Below, one piece after another: positions 1 through 6,480 of a stretch of DNA of 9,226 nucleotides; the stretch's first letter is position 1, and each line of letters opens with the position of its first letter. The DNA is from Firmicutes bacterium UBA6226 (GTDB lineage: Bacteria > Bacillota_A > Clostridia > Peptostreptococcales > Acidaminobacteraceae): contig DJWQ01000157.1 of the NCBI GenBank assembly GCA_002441045.1, forward strand, positions 8,936-18,161, given 5' to 3'. Both the position numbers and the translations under genes were made by a program. Under the pieces are notes generated by a model. It saw nothing but the letters and a program-made list of their open reading frames with translations. It was not told the origin of the DNA and ran no database searches.

Positions 1-365
1 GGGACACCTTTAAATTTTGCCAACTCAACGACTTCTTTTACTCTCTCAATACTTCCGATATTCCCTGGATTGAGCCTGATTTTATCAACGCCATTTTCCA
101 TTGCCTTTAAAGCCAACCTATAGTCAAAATGAATATCAGCAACCAACGGAATATCAATTTGTTCTTTAATCTGCTTGATTGCTTCAGCAGCTAACATATT
201 GGGTACCGCAACTCTTACAATTTCACAACCAGCTTCCTGTAGACGATGAATCTGTGAAACCGTTTCTTTTACATTTTCAGTTTTTGTATTGCACATAGAT
301 TGTATGGCGATTGGAAAACCACCACCAATGTATCGGTTTCCTATTTTAACAACTTTTTCTCTCAT
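1..365 (-). CDS. ispG: IspG (GcpE), 4-hydroxy-3-methylbut-2-enyl diphosphate synthase, N-terminal part
   Basis: The gene is cut by the left window edge: 121 complete codons of the N-terminal TIM-barrel domain are visible, and the C-terminal part that would carry the [4Fe-4S] cysteines is outside. Family hallmarks seen are [17 protein letters not shown] (about residues 13-29), [12 protein letters not shown] (75-86) and [11 protein letters not shown] (94-104). The enzyme reductively converts methylerythritol cyclodiphosphate to HMBDP, a late step of the MEP isoprenoid pathway in the cytoplasm. The ATG at 363-365 lies 6 bases after the rseP stop and follows a modest AGGTTGAG ribosome site, so it is the last visible gene of the pyrH-to-ispG operon. 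Together with dxr it puts two MEP enzymes in one transcription unit. The family call is firm; completeness of the gene cannot be judged here. Confidence 0.95.
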   Translation of the reverse strand, partial: MREKVVKIGNRYIGGGFPIAIQSMCNTKTENVKETVSQIHRLQEAGCEIVRVAVPNMLAAEAIKQIKEQIDIPLVADIHFDYRLALKAMENGVDKIRLNPGNIGSIERVKEVVELAKFKGV

Positions 366-371
366 CTCAAC

Positions 372-1364
372 CTACAATCTTTGTATATCCTTAAATACCA
401 AGAAAACCATTAACGCCATCAATATTGCAAACCCTACTAAATGAACATAGCCTTCTTTTTCTCTATTAATTGGTTTTCCTTTAATCATCTCAATTAGAAC
501 AAATATAATTCTACCACCATCAAGAGCAGGAAAAGGTAATAAATTAACGATTCCCAAATTGATAGAAATATATGCTGCTAAGAAAAGTAAGTTCATAAGT
601 CCTGTCTTTGAGGCTTCACCTATGATGCTAACTAATCCAACAGGGCCAACGACTTCACCTTCAACTTTGCCACTTCCTAATTGGCCAAAGAATTTAAATA
701 TATCTGTAAAAAAAGTTCCGAATTGTTTACCTGCATTGATAAATGCTTGATCAATTTGCTTAACAAATTTTGTTTGTATGCCAACTTGATAGCCACCACC
801 TTCACGTGCCTGTGGCACGATATCAAAAGTCATTTCCTGACCCTCTCTCAACACAACGATAGATAAAGTTTGACCTTCACTGCCATTAATACTCTCGATC
901 ACTTGTTCCCAATTCTTTATTTCAGAATTATTGATAGATATAATTTTGTCATCTACTTTTAGACCCGATGCTTCAGCAGGATAACCTTCGATGATTGCAC
1001 CGATAGAGTTCGATGGTGCACCCATACCAAACATTATAATGACTAAGAGCACATACGCTAATATAAAATTCATAATTGCGCCTGCTGCAAGTATAATCAA
1101 TCTCGGTAACGGCTTTTTACTTGAAAAGCTTCTTGGATCCTCTGAAGCTTCATCTTCACCTTCCATTTTGACATACCCACCAATAGGGAAGAGTCTAAGA
1201 GAATATAACGTCTCTTTACCTTGTTTTTTAAGAATACTTGGACCCATTCCTAATGCGAACTCCAAAACCTTAACACCACTTAATTTAGCGGTAGTAAAAT
1301 GTCCGAGTTCATGTGCAAAAACAATCATTCCAAATACAAAAATAAAGCTAATTGCTGTCAACAT
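372..1364 (-). CDS. rseP: RseP-type site-2 intramembrane zinc metalloprotease
   Basis: 330 residues, a normal length for the RseP/RasP/YluC family. The zinc-binding motif HELGH lies at residues 18-22 inside the first membrane segment, and the second active-site motif, FPALDGGR, has its LDGG at 281-284 near the last membrane helices. A membrane segment follows at about 86-112, then a single PDZ domain at roughly 115-190 (with GYPAEASGLKVDDKI as its carboxylate-loop region). A C-terminal helix at about 307-326 ends the protein. Such proteases cut membrane-bound substrates such as anti-sigma factors and remnant signal peptides. The ATG is preceded by AGGA at 1373-1376 with 8-base spacing. The gene lies 38 bases after dxr and 6 bases before ispG, so it is cotranscribed. 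The substrate in this organism cannot be read from the sequence. Confidence 0.96.
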   Translation of the reverse strand: MLTAISFIFVFGMIVFAHELGHFTTAKLSGVKVLEFALGMGPSILKKQGKETLYSLRLFPIGGYVKMEGEDEASEDPRSFSSKKPLPRLIILAAGAIMNFILAYVLLVIIMFGMGAPSNSIGAIIEGYPAEASGLKVDDKIISINNSEIKNWEQVIESINGSEGQTLSIVVLREGQEMTFDIVPQAREGGGYQVGIQTKFVKQIDQAFINAGKQFGTFFTDIFKFFGQLGSGKVEGEVVGPVGLVSIIGEASKTGLMNLLFLAAYISINLGIVNLLPFPALDGGRIIFVLIEMIKGKPINREKEGYVHLVGFAILMALMVFLVFKDIQRL

Positions 1365-1402
1365 AAGCTACATCCTTTCTTTCTGTCTCACTTTATAGCA
1401 AA

Positions 1403-2569
1403 TTATTTAAAAAAGGTTTTAACAATATTCCTAGCTTCTTGATCCGCCATAAAAATATCATCTAACGTTGGGGATAATATATTTTTAAATTTTGCCATCG
1501 TATGATTGATGAAATCAGAAATATCATAAAAACCAATTTTATCATCAAGATACGCTTGTACCAAAACTTCATTTGCAGCGTTCATAACTGTAGGCATAAT
1601 TCCGCCAACTTTAACAGAACTTACCGCTATTTCTAAGCAAGGAAAACGATCAAAATCTGGTTGATCGAAGGTTAACGCAGATAATTTTGTAAAATCTAAT
1701 GGTTCAACTGTATTTGGATATCTTTCTGGATAATCCAAAGCATAAATAATTGGCACCCTCATATCCGGTGCCCCTAATTGAGCCATAATCGCATGATCTT
1801 TAAACTGAACCATTGAATGAATGATACTTTGAGGGTGTACAACAACTTGAATTTGATCGATTGAAACATCAAAAAGCCATTTCGCTTCAATAAACTCTAG
1901 TCCTTTGTTCATCAGAGTTGCAGAGTCAATGGTTATTTTCCTACCCATAGACCAATTTGGATGTTTTAACGCCTCTACTGCTTTTTTATTCCTAATTTCA
2001 TCCTTTGTAAAATTTCTAAAAGCGCCACCTGATGCCGTTAACAATATTTTATCGATTGCTCGATGTGATTCACCATTTAAACACTGAAAAATTGCACTAT
2101 GTTCAGAATCAACCGGCAATATAACACTATTATATTCTCTAGCAAGTGGCATAATAATTTCACCTGCAGTCACTAATGTTTCTTTATTTGCAAGTGCAAT
2201 GGTCTTTCCTTTTTTTATCGCTGCAACGGTTGGCTCTAAGCCAATATTTCCTACTACTGAAGTGATTAAAATATCCACAGCATCAGACGTTGCAATATCA
2301 ATCAAGCCCGACATACCTGTCAACACTTTTATAGAAGTGTCGCATAATGCATTTTTTAAAGAAAGATATTGTGACTCATCAAAAACAACCACTACTTCAG
2401 GTTTAAAACGTCTCGCCTGTTCAATTAATGGTTCGATACGATTATTACAGCTAAGTGCATAGATTTCAAATCGATCACTTTCTGAGATAATGTCTAGAGC
2501 TTGAGTGCCTATAGAACCAGTGGACCCAAGAATCGTAATTTTCTTTTTATTATTATGATTTATGCTCAT
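1403..2569 (-). CDS. dxr: 1-deoxy-D-xylulose 5-phosphate reductoisomerase
   Basis: 388 residues from the preferred start, typical for Dxr. The N-terminal NADPH-binding motif is ILGSTGSIGTQALDI (residues 13-27). The metal and substrate region contains LPVDSEHSAIFQ, with the conserved Asp and Glu. ASGGAFRN, HPNWSMGRKITIDSATLMNKG and MRVPIIYALDYPERYPN follow in the usual order. The enzyme converts DXP to MEP, the committed step of the MEP isoprenoid route and the target of fosmidomycin. An in-frame ATG 13 codons upstream (2606-2608) is rejected as the start. It has no good ribosome site and lies in the arm of a terminator-like hairpin, whereas the ATG at 2567-2569 has GGAG five bases upstream and leaves the usual short N-terminus before the nucleotide-binding fold. 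The start region is a near copy of the upstream ATG region, which allows alternative RNA folds. Confidence 0.97.
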   Translation of the reverse strand: MSINHNNKKKITILGSTGSIGTQALDIISESDRFEIYALSCNNRIEPLIEQARRFKPEVVVVFDESQYLSLKNALCDTSIKVLTGMSGLIDIATSDAVDILITSVVGNIGLEPTVAAIKKGKTIALANKETLVTAGEIIMPLAREYNSVILPVDSEHSAIFQCLNGESHRAIDKILLTASGGAFRNFTKDEIRNKKAVEALKHPNWSMGRKITIDSATLMNKGLEFIEAKWLFDVSIDQIQVVVHPQSIIHSMVQFKDHAIMAQLGAPDMRVPIIYALDYPERYPNTVEPLDFTKLSALTFDQPDFDRFPCLEIAVSSVKVGGIMPTVMNAANEVLVQAYLDDKIGFYDISDFINHTMAKFKNILSPTLDDIFMADQEARNIVKTFFK

Positions 2570-2574
2570 GTTTT

Positions 2575-2578
2575 CTCC
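2575..2578 (-). promoter_or_regulatory. dxr ribosome binding site (decides start)
   Basis: The minus strand reads ATGGAGAAAACATG, with GGAG separated by five bases from the ATG at 2567-2569. It supports the downstream of two in-frame ATGs. In the alternative RNA fold described under findings, this site lies in the hairpin loop and the ATG lies in the stem. Confidence 0.7.
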
Positions 2579-2582
2579 ATAT

Positions 2583-2608
2583 AAAAACGAGCATATTTCT
2601 ATGCTCAT
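2583..2608 (-). terminator. Terminator-like hairpin between cdsA and dxr (possible attenuator)
   Basis: On the minus strand ATGAGCATA (2608-2600), loop GAAA (2599-2596) and TATGCTCGT (2595-2587) form a nine-base-pair stem with one G-U pair. A five-T run (2587-2583, sharing the last stem base) follows. The hairpin begins six bases after the cdsA stop codon. The stem is short and AT-rich and the T run is short, so I expect partial rather than full termination, as fits a site inside an operon. Its 3' arm is also complementary to the dxr start region. Confidence 0.5.
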
Positions 2609-2614
2609 AATTTT

Positions 2615-3403
2615 CTATATTTGATTTATATAATTAAATAATACCATAAAATAATACACAAGTGGTAACACGATAATTAAACTGTCGAAACGATCCAGCA
2701 CGCCACCGTGTCCAGGCATTATTTTACCAAAATCTTTAATGTCAAATATTCGTTTCATTTTTGATGCTATCAAATCGCCAATTTGCGATAAAACGCTCCC
2801 AATCAAGCCTAAAAATATAGCATAAAATTGAAACTCTGGCATAAATGCTCTCGCATAGAAATAGCTCAACACTAGACAAGCGATAACACCACCCAAAGAA
2901 CCTTCAACTGTCTTGTTGGGGCTAACCGATGGAATCAATTTGGTTTTACCTAGAAGCTTACCAGTTAAATAAGCAAAGGTATCTGTTGAGAATGCAATCA
3001 CAAAAGGAAACCAAACGAAAAAAGCATTGTTAAAATCTGAAATTAATATCAAATGAGACAACATATATGGCACATACAAAAAGCCTAAAATAGTTGTCAT
3101 CGCATCACCAATTGTCATTTTACCGAAAACTACAAAAGTAAGAGATACAAAAATCAACGATGCAATAATTAGTCCTAATGCATTCAATGAACTTGTAAAA
3201 TAAAGATTAACGTAAAGTGCAATCGTCGCTATATATCCAATTGTTTTTGAAGGTTTATAGTCTCTAGAAAATGCTTTATAAAATTCATACAGCCCAACTA
3301 AACTAATAATCAGTACTGCAGCATACAAAAGCTTTCCACCTAAAATTAAGACAGCTATCAATATCGGTAATGCTACTAATGCAGATAAAGTTCTAACTAA
3401 CAT
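2615..3403 (-). CDS. cdsA: CdsA, phosphatidate cytidylyltransferase (CDP-diglyceride synthase)
   Basis: 262 residues of polytopic membrane protein with many hydrophobic helices (for example about 4-36, 51-69, 73-95 and 126-147). The CDP-diglyceride synthetase signature is complete at about 214-238: S-K-M-K-R, four residues, K-D-F-G, then PGHGGVLDR. The enzyme makes CDP-diacylglycerol from CTP and phosphatidic acid at the cytoplasmic membrane, feeding phospholipid synthesis. Its ribosome site AAGGAG (3409-3414) overlaps the uppS stop codon, and the ATG at 3401-3403 lies nine bases beyond that stop, which suggests translational coupling to uppS. A terminator-like hairpin follows the stop codon directly, before dxr. 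The start, length and signature all agree with the family. Confidence 0.97.
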   Translation of the reverse strand: MLVRTLSALVALPILIAVLILGGKLLYAAVLIISLVGLYEFYKAFSRDYKPSKTIGYIATIALYVNLYFTSSLNALGLIIASLIFVSLTFVVFGKMTIGDAMTTILGFLYVPYMLSHLILISDFNNAFFVWFPFVIAFSTDTFAYLTGKLLGKTKLIPSVSPNKTVEGSLGGVIACLVLSYFYARAFMPEFQFYAIFLGLIGSVLSQIGDLIASKMKRIFDIKDFGKIMPGHGGVLDRFDSLIIVLPLVYYFMVLFNYINQI

Positions 3404-3412
3404 GATTGCTCC

Positions 3413-4147
3413 TTATATCGCACCATAACGACGATTGCGATTTTGATATTCTATAATTGCTCGTTGTAAAGCTATTTCATTGAAGTCAGGCCAGTAAATT
3501 GATTCAAATTTAAATTCAGTATAAGCAACTTGCCATAAAAGGAAATTGCTCAATCTATACTCACCGCTCGTTCTTATCAAGAGATCTGGATCGGGCATAC
3601 CTGCTGTATATAAATAAGATGATACCATCTCCTCATCAATATCACTAATATTAAGATCTCCTGAAACGCAATTTTCTGCAATTTTCTTAATGGCCATGAT
3701 AATTTCATCTCTTGAACCATAATTCAGTGCTATGTTAAATTGCATTGAATGATTGTCTTTAGTTAAATCAAGTGCATATTCAACTTGTTGTTTTGCATAT
3801 TCAGGTAGTCTGTTGATATCGCCTAAAATATTGACTTTAATATCGTTAGAATGGATTTCTTTTATTTCAGACTGGATATACTTTACCAAAATATTCATCA
3901 ATCCATTAACTTCATCAGAAGGTCTTTTCCAGTTTTCCGTCGAAAAAGCGTAAAAAGTAATATATCCAATTCCAAGCTTCTTACTTTCTTTCACAATGCG
4001 CTTTAATGTCTCAGTACCTGCATTATGGCCTACTAGTCTCGGCATCCCTCTTTTTTTAGCCCATCTGCCATTACCATCCATGATAAAAGCAATATGCTGG
4101 GGCAAATTATTAAAATCAATTTCTTGCGATCGCTTTTTAAAAAGCAT
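3413..4147 (-). CDS. uppS: Isoprenyl transferase, probable undecaprenyl-diphosphate synthase
   Basis: 244 residues from the preferred start, a cis-prenyltransferase. HIAFIMDGNGRWAKKRG (18-34) holds the catalytic Asp (D24) and the diphosphate-binding loop. ALNYGSRDEI and the C-terminal block from PDPDLLIRTSGE to QVAYTEFKF hold the homoallylic-substrate and dimer-contact residues, and the protein ends in RNRRYGAI. It condenses isopentenyl diphosphate onto farnesyl diphosphate to give the C55 carrier for cell wall polymers. The reading frame stays open upstream to a GTG at 4187-4189 and an ATG at 4157-4159. I chose the ATG at 4145-4147 because GAGG lies six bases before it and the catalytic motif then sits at the usual distance from the N-terminus. 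It is placed between frr and cdsA as in most Firmicutes. Undecaprenyl chain length is assumed from context. Confidence 0.95.
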   Translation of the reverse strand: MLFKKRSQEIDFNNLPQHIAFIMDGNGRWAKKRGMPRLVGHNAGTETLKRIVKESKKLGIGYITFYAFSTENWKRPSDEVNGLMNILVKYIQSEIKEIHSNDIKVNILGDINRLPEYAKQQVEYALDLTKDNHSMQFNIALNYGSRDEIIMAIKKIAENCVSGDLNISDIDEEMVSSYLYTAGMPDPDLLIRTSGEYRLSNFLLWQVAYTEFKFESIYWPDFNEIALQRAIIEYQNRNRRYGAI

Positions 4148-4153
4148 TTTGCA

Positions 4154-4157
4154 CCTC
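4154..4157 (-). promoter_or_regulatory. uppS ribosome binding site (decides start)
   Basis: The minus strand reads ATGAGGTGCAAAATG: GAGG sits six bases before the ATG at 4145-4147. Neither the upstream in-frame ATG (4157-4159), whose own last base is part of this site, nor the GTG (4187-4189) has a comparable purine run upstream. Confidence 0.7.
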
Positions 4158-4205
4158 ATTAATTTACTAAGATAATTGTGTTCGTACACTACTTAATAAT
4201 TATAT

Positions 4206-4227
4206 ATGCCCTCCTAGAGGAGGGCAT
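4206..4227 (-). repeat. Strong inverted repeat between frr and uppS, no T run
   Basis: Ten-base arms (4206-4215 and 4218-4227) flank a two-base centre. As RNA on the minus strand this gives a nine-pair GC-rich stem closed by the loop UCUA. It starts 11 bases after the frr stop, where an intrinsic terminator would sit, but the following sequence is ATATATAATTATT, not a T run. It may be an RNA stability or processing hairpin, or a weak attenuator. A TATAAT sequence just downstream (4199-4204) has no acceptable -35 partner. Confidence 0.6.
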
Positions 4228-4238
4228 TAATACGAGAA

Positions 4239-4796
4239 TTATACTTCCATAATTTCTTCAGCTTTTTTTGTAACTGCTTGATCAATTTTACTTACTATAT
4301 CATCAACCATTTTTTGTACTTCTTTTTCAGCTGAAGTTAAATCATCTTCTGTGATTTCTTTCGCTTTTTCCATTTTTTTAAGATGATCAATTGCATCACG
4401 TCTCTCATTTCTTAAAGCGACTTTTGCATCTTCACCCAGCTTTTTAACATTCTTTTGAAGATCTTTACGTCTTTCCTCAGTTAACATCGGAATTACGAGG
4501 CGAATCATTTTACCATCATTACTTGGATTAATTCCCAAATCTGCTATTTGTATTGCTTTTTCTATTTCTCTTAAAATAGAGGTATCATAAGGTTGAATCT
4601 GAAGAATTCTTGGTTCCGGAACAGAAATACTTGCCAATTGCTTGATTGGAGTTTCAGAGCCATAATAATCCACTTTAACCTTATCAAGAATTAGAGGATT
4701 CGCACGTCCAGCGCGAATATGATTTAATTCCTCTTTAAGTACGCTTAAAGTTTTCTCCATTTTTTCGCTTAACGTTTCATGAACATGATTTCTCAT
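4239..4796 (-). CDS. frr: Ribosome recycling factor
   Basis: 185 residues, exactly the usual length for RRF. Domain I helices carry MEKTLSVLKEELNHIRAGRA (13-32), followed by the conserved proline-rich stretch SVPEPRILQIQPYD and the VIPMLTEERRKDL segment. The C-terminal helix is rich in conserved Arg and Lys (VALRNERRDAIDHLKKMEK). With EF-G the protein splits the post-termination ribosome into subunits. The ATG at 4794-4796 follows a perfect AGGAGG (4802-4807) with five-base spacing. The gene starts 19 bases after the pyrH stop, so the two are cotranscribed. A stable hairpin lies between it and uppS. Nothing is unusual in the protein. Confidence 0.98.
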   Translation of the reverse strand: MRNHVHETLSEKMEKTLSVLKEELNHIRAGRANPLILDKVKVDYYGSETPIKQLASISVPEPRILQIQPYDTSILREIEKAIQIADLGINPSNDGKMIRLVIPMLTEERRKDLQKNVKKLGEDAKVALRNERRDAIDHLKKMEKAKEITEDDLTSAEKEVQKMVDDIVSKIDQAVTKKAEEIMEV

Positions 4797-4815
4797 TATT
4801 TCCTCCTAAAATTTA

Positions 4816-5526
4816 TTATTCGCCGAAAACTAATGTTCCAACGTTTTCACCGGCACACGCCTTCATTATATTTTCTGGTTGATTTAAATCGAAGACTTGA
4901 ATAGGAATATGATTGTCCATACAAAGTGTAATTGCAGAAAAGTCCATAACAGCTAATTTTTTATTAAGAATTTCACTGTAAGAAAGCGAACTATATTTCA
5001 CCGCATTTGGATTAATCATTGGATCGCTATCATAAACACCATCGATTCGCTTCGCTAACAAGATGAGCTCAGCGTCCATCTCAGCAGCTCTTAAAGCAGC
5101 AGTAGTATCTGTAGAGAAAAATGGACTTCCAGTACCCGCTGCGAAGATAACAACTTCACCAGCATTTAAATAATTTACCGCATTTTCTCTATTATAGTTC
5201 TCAGCAAGTTGTGTCATAGAAATGGCACTAATTACTCTTGATTTTACTTTTAAGAACTTCAAAGCATCCGCCATAGCTAGGGAATTCATAACAGTTCCCA
5301 TCATCCCCATATAGTCTGCAGTCGTACGTTCCATATTTTTAGAGCTACGGCCTCTCCAAAAGTTTCCTGCCCCTATTACAACGCCAACCTCAATTCCTGC
5401 ATCAGCCATTTTTTTAATATAGGTAGCAACATTTGATATAACTTGATCATCTATACCAAATCCCTTTTGTCCGGCGAGAACCTCACCACTAAGCTTCAGT
5501 ATAACCCTCTTATACTTAAATTCCAC
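4816..5526 (-). CDS. pyrH: UMP kinase
   Basis: 236 residues of the amino-acid-kinase fold, the hexameric bacterial type. Motifs in order are KLSGEVLAG (11-19, phosphate binding), GVVIGAGNFWRGR (48-60), ADYMGMMGTVMNSLAMADAL (70-89), GTGSPFFSTDTTAALRAAEM (131-150) and LAKRIDGVYDSDP (157-169). It phosphorylates UMP to UDP with ATP in pyrimidine nucleotide supply. The start is a GTG at 5524-5526 with GGAGG (5535-5539) eight bases upstream. An ATG at 5531-5533 is in another frame, too close to the ribosome site, and reaches a stop after five codons. A sigma-A-type promoter lies directly upstream, so this is probably the first gene of the pyrH-frr-uppS-cdsA-dxr-rseP-ispG unit. No PyrR-type attenuator was seen in the short leader. 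Confidence 0.98.
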   Translation of the reverse strand: MEFKYKRVILKLSGEVLAGQKGFGIDDQVISNVATYIKKMADAGIEVGVVIGAGNFWRGRSSKNMERTTADYMGMMGTVMNSLAMADALKFLKVKSRVISAISMTQLAENYNRENAVNYLNAGEVVIFAAGTGSPFFSTDTTAALRAAEMDAELILLAKRIDGVYDSDPMINPNAVKYSSLSYSEILNKKLAVMDFSAITLCMDNHIPIQVFDLNQPENIMKACAGENVGTLVFGE

Positions 5527-5534
5527 TGAACATA

Positions 5535-5539
5535 CCTCC
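5535..5539 (-). promoter_or_regulatory. pyrH ribosome binding site (decides GTG start)
   Basis: GGAGG lies on the minus strand eight bases before the GTG at 5524-5526. The nearer ATG at 5531-5533 is only one base from the site and is out of frame, so the GTG is the start that yields the full kinase. Confidence 0.8.
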
Positions 5540-5549
5540 GTTCCCTTCT

Positions 5550-5578
5550 ATTCTACAGCAATTTATAAAGCCATTCAA
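5550..5578 (-). promoter_or_regulatory. Probable sigma-A promoter of the pyrH operon
   Basis: On the minus strand there is TTGAAT (5573-5578, four of six matches to TTGACA), a 17-base spacer, and TAGAAT (5550-5555, five of six matches to TATAAT). Transcription would begin near 5543, leaving a leader of roughly 17 bases that includes the ribosome site. It lies after the tsf terminator, where a new promoter is needed. A weaker alternative further upstream is TTAACA (5637-5642), an 18-base spacer and TATACC (5613-5618). Confidence 0.6.
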
Positions 5579-5654
5579 ATATTTTTTAATTAATAGAAAT
5601 CTTTGTACTTTTGGTATAAGAATCTATTGAAATTAATGTTAAATCCTATTCTTT

Positions 5655-5685
5655 AAAAAAGAGAACACAGCAATGTGTTCTCTTT
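5655..5685 (-). terminator. Intrinsic terminator after tsf
   Basis: On the minus strand AAAGAGAACACA (5685-5674), loop TTGC (5673-5670) and TGTGTTCTCTTT (5669-5658) form a perfect 12-pair stem that runs into six T residues (5660-5655). It starts 16 bases after the tsf stop codon. It separates tsf from the pyrH operon. Confidence 0.93.
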
Positions 5686-5701
5686 GATTTAACTAGTTTA
5701 A

Positions 5702-6349
5702 TTAACCTTGAAGTGTTTTAGCTACTTCTTCAGCAAAGTTTTCTTGTTTTTTCTCTAAACCTTCACCAACTTCAAAACGAGCGAATCTTCTGATTGAAAG
5801 ATTTTCACCGATGATAGCGATTTTTTCTTTTAATAATTCACCAATCGTTTTGTCAGGATCTTTGATAAAAGGTTGCTCAAGTAAACAAACTTCTTTGTAA
5901 TATTTAGCAATTCTACCTTCAACCATTTTATCAACGATTTGAGCAGGTTTGCCTTCGTTAAGCGCTTGGTTTCTTAAGATTTCTTTTTCTTTTTCGATTG
6001 CATCTGCTGGTACATCTTCAACTCTAACATATAATGGATTTGCAGCAGCAACTTGCATTGCAACATCTCTACCAAAGTCTTGGAAATCAGCGTTTTTAGC
6101 AACGAAGTCAGTTTCACTGTTAATCTCTACGATAACACCAATTCTTCCACCATGAATATATGAAGAAATAATACCTTCAGATGCGATACGATCCATTTTC
6201 TTAGCAGCTTTAGCAATACCTTTTTCTCTTAAGTATTTCACAGCTTCTTCAATATTTCCATTTGTTTCAACTAGCGCTTTTTTACAATCCATCATACCAG
6301 CGCCAGTTGTCTCTCTTAATTCTTTTACCATTGAAGCAGTAATTTCCAT
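5702..6349 (-). CDS. tsf: Elongation factor Ts (short form)
   Basis: 215 residues, the short EF-Ts form common in Clostridia and clearly smaller than the roughly 280-295 residues of E. coli and Bacillus. The N-terminal UBA-like domain is [20 protein letters not shown] (1-20) with the following DCKKAL helix. The EF-Tu-contacting motif TDFVAKN lies at 80-86. The shortness reflects a reduced core compared with the long form, not a frameshift, because the C-terminal part ([13 protein letters not shown]) is present and ends normally. EF-Ts catalyses GDP release from EF-Tu. The ATG at 6347-6349 follows GAGGAGG (6355-6361) with five-base spacing. The gene is bounded by a strong terminator on each side. 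No good promoter was found upstream, so it may depend on readthrough from rpsB. Confidence 0.98.
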   Translation of the reverse strand: MEITASMVKELRETTGAGMMDCKKALVETNGNIEEAVKYLREKGIAKAAKKMDRIASEGIISSYIHGGRIGVIVEINSETDFVAKNADFQDFGRDVAMQVAAANPLYVRVEDVPADAIEKEKEILRNQALNEGKPAQIVDKMVEGRIAKYYKEVCLLEQPFIKDPDKTIGELLKEKIAIIGENLSIRRFARFEVGEGLEKKQENFAEEVAKTLQG

Positions 6350-6386
6350 AGGTTCCTCCTCATGTACTTTTCTACATTATTTTACA

Positions 6387-6404
6387 TTCTGGACACGTCC
6401 AAAA
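6387..6404 (-). repeat. Inverted repeat in the tsf leader
   Basis: On the minus strand TTTTGGA (6404-6398), CGTG (6397-6394) and TCCAGAA (6393-6387) can form a seven-pair hairpin with one U-G pair, or act as a near-palindromic DNA site (TGGAC, two bases, GTCCA). It overlaps the best but poor promoter match here: TTGGAC at 6397-6402, a 17-base spacer and TAATGT at 6374-6379, three of six matches in each box. The function is unknown. Confidence 0.35.
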
Positions 6405-6438
6405 TAATTGTCTTAGTTAAATAGAGATTTATGACTTT

Positions 6439-6467
6439 AAAAAAAGGCAAGAGCCAGACTCTTGCCT
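6439..6467 (-). terminator. Intrinsic terminator after rpsB
   Basis: On the minus strand AGGCAAGAG (6467-6459), loop TCTGG (6458-6454) and CTCTTGCCT (6453-6445) form a perfect nine-pair GC-rich stem that runs into seven T residues (6445-6439). It starts 13 bases after the rpsB stop and lies between rpsB and tsf, genes that are often cotranscribed. It should reduce tsf mRNA relative to rpsB. Confidence 0.93.
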
Positions 6468-6480
6468 CTCAGTAGTATTA

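Noticed and set aside
991..1398. Plus-strand open frame of 135 codons opposite rseP
   Set aside because: It is a shadow of the rseP frame, with no ribosome site or family motif.
4148..4189. GTG-started N-terminal extension of uppS
   Set aside because: There is no ribosome site before the GTG, while the ATG at 4145-4147 has GAGG at good spacing and gives the normal length.
4199..4204. TATAAT as the -10 box of a uppS promoter
   Set aside because: The sequence 17 bases upstream (ATGCCC) does not resemble a -35 box and there is no TGn extension; a chance match in AT-rich DNA is more likely.
5702..6349. Truncated or frameshifted EF-Ts because it is only 215 residues
   Set aside because: The short form is normal in Clostridia; both ends and the TDFVAKN motif are intact.
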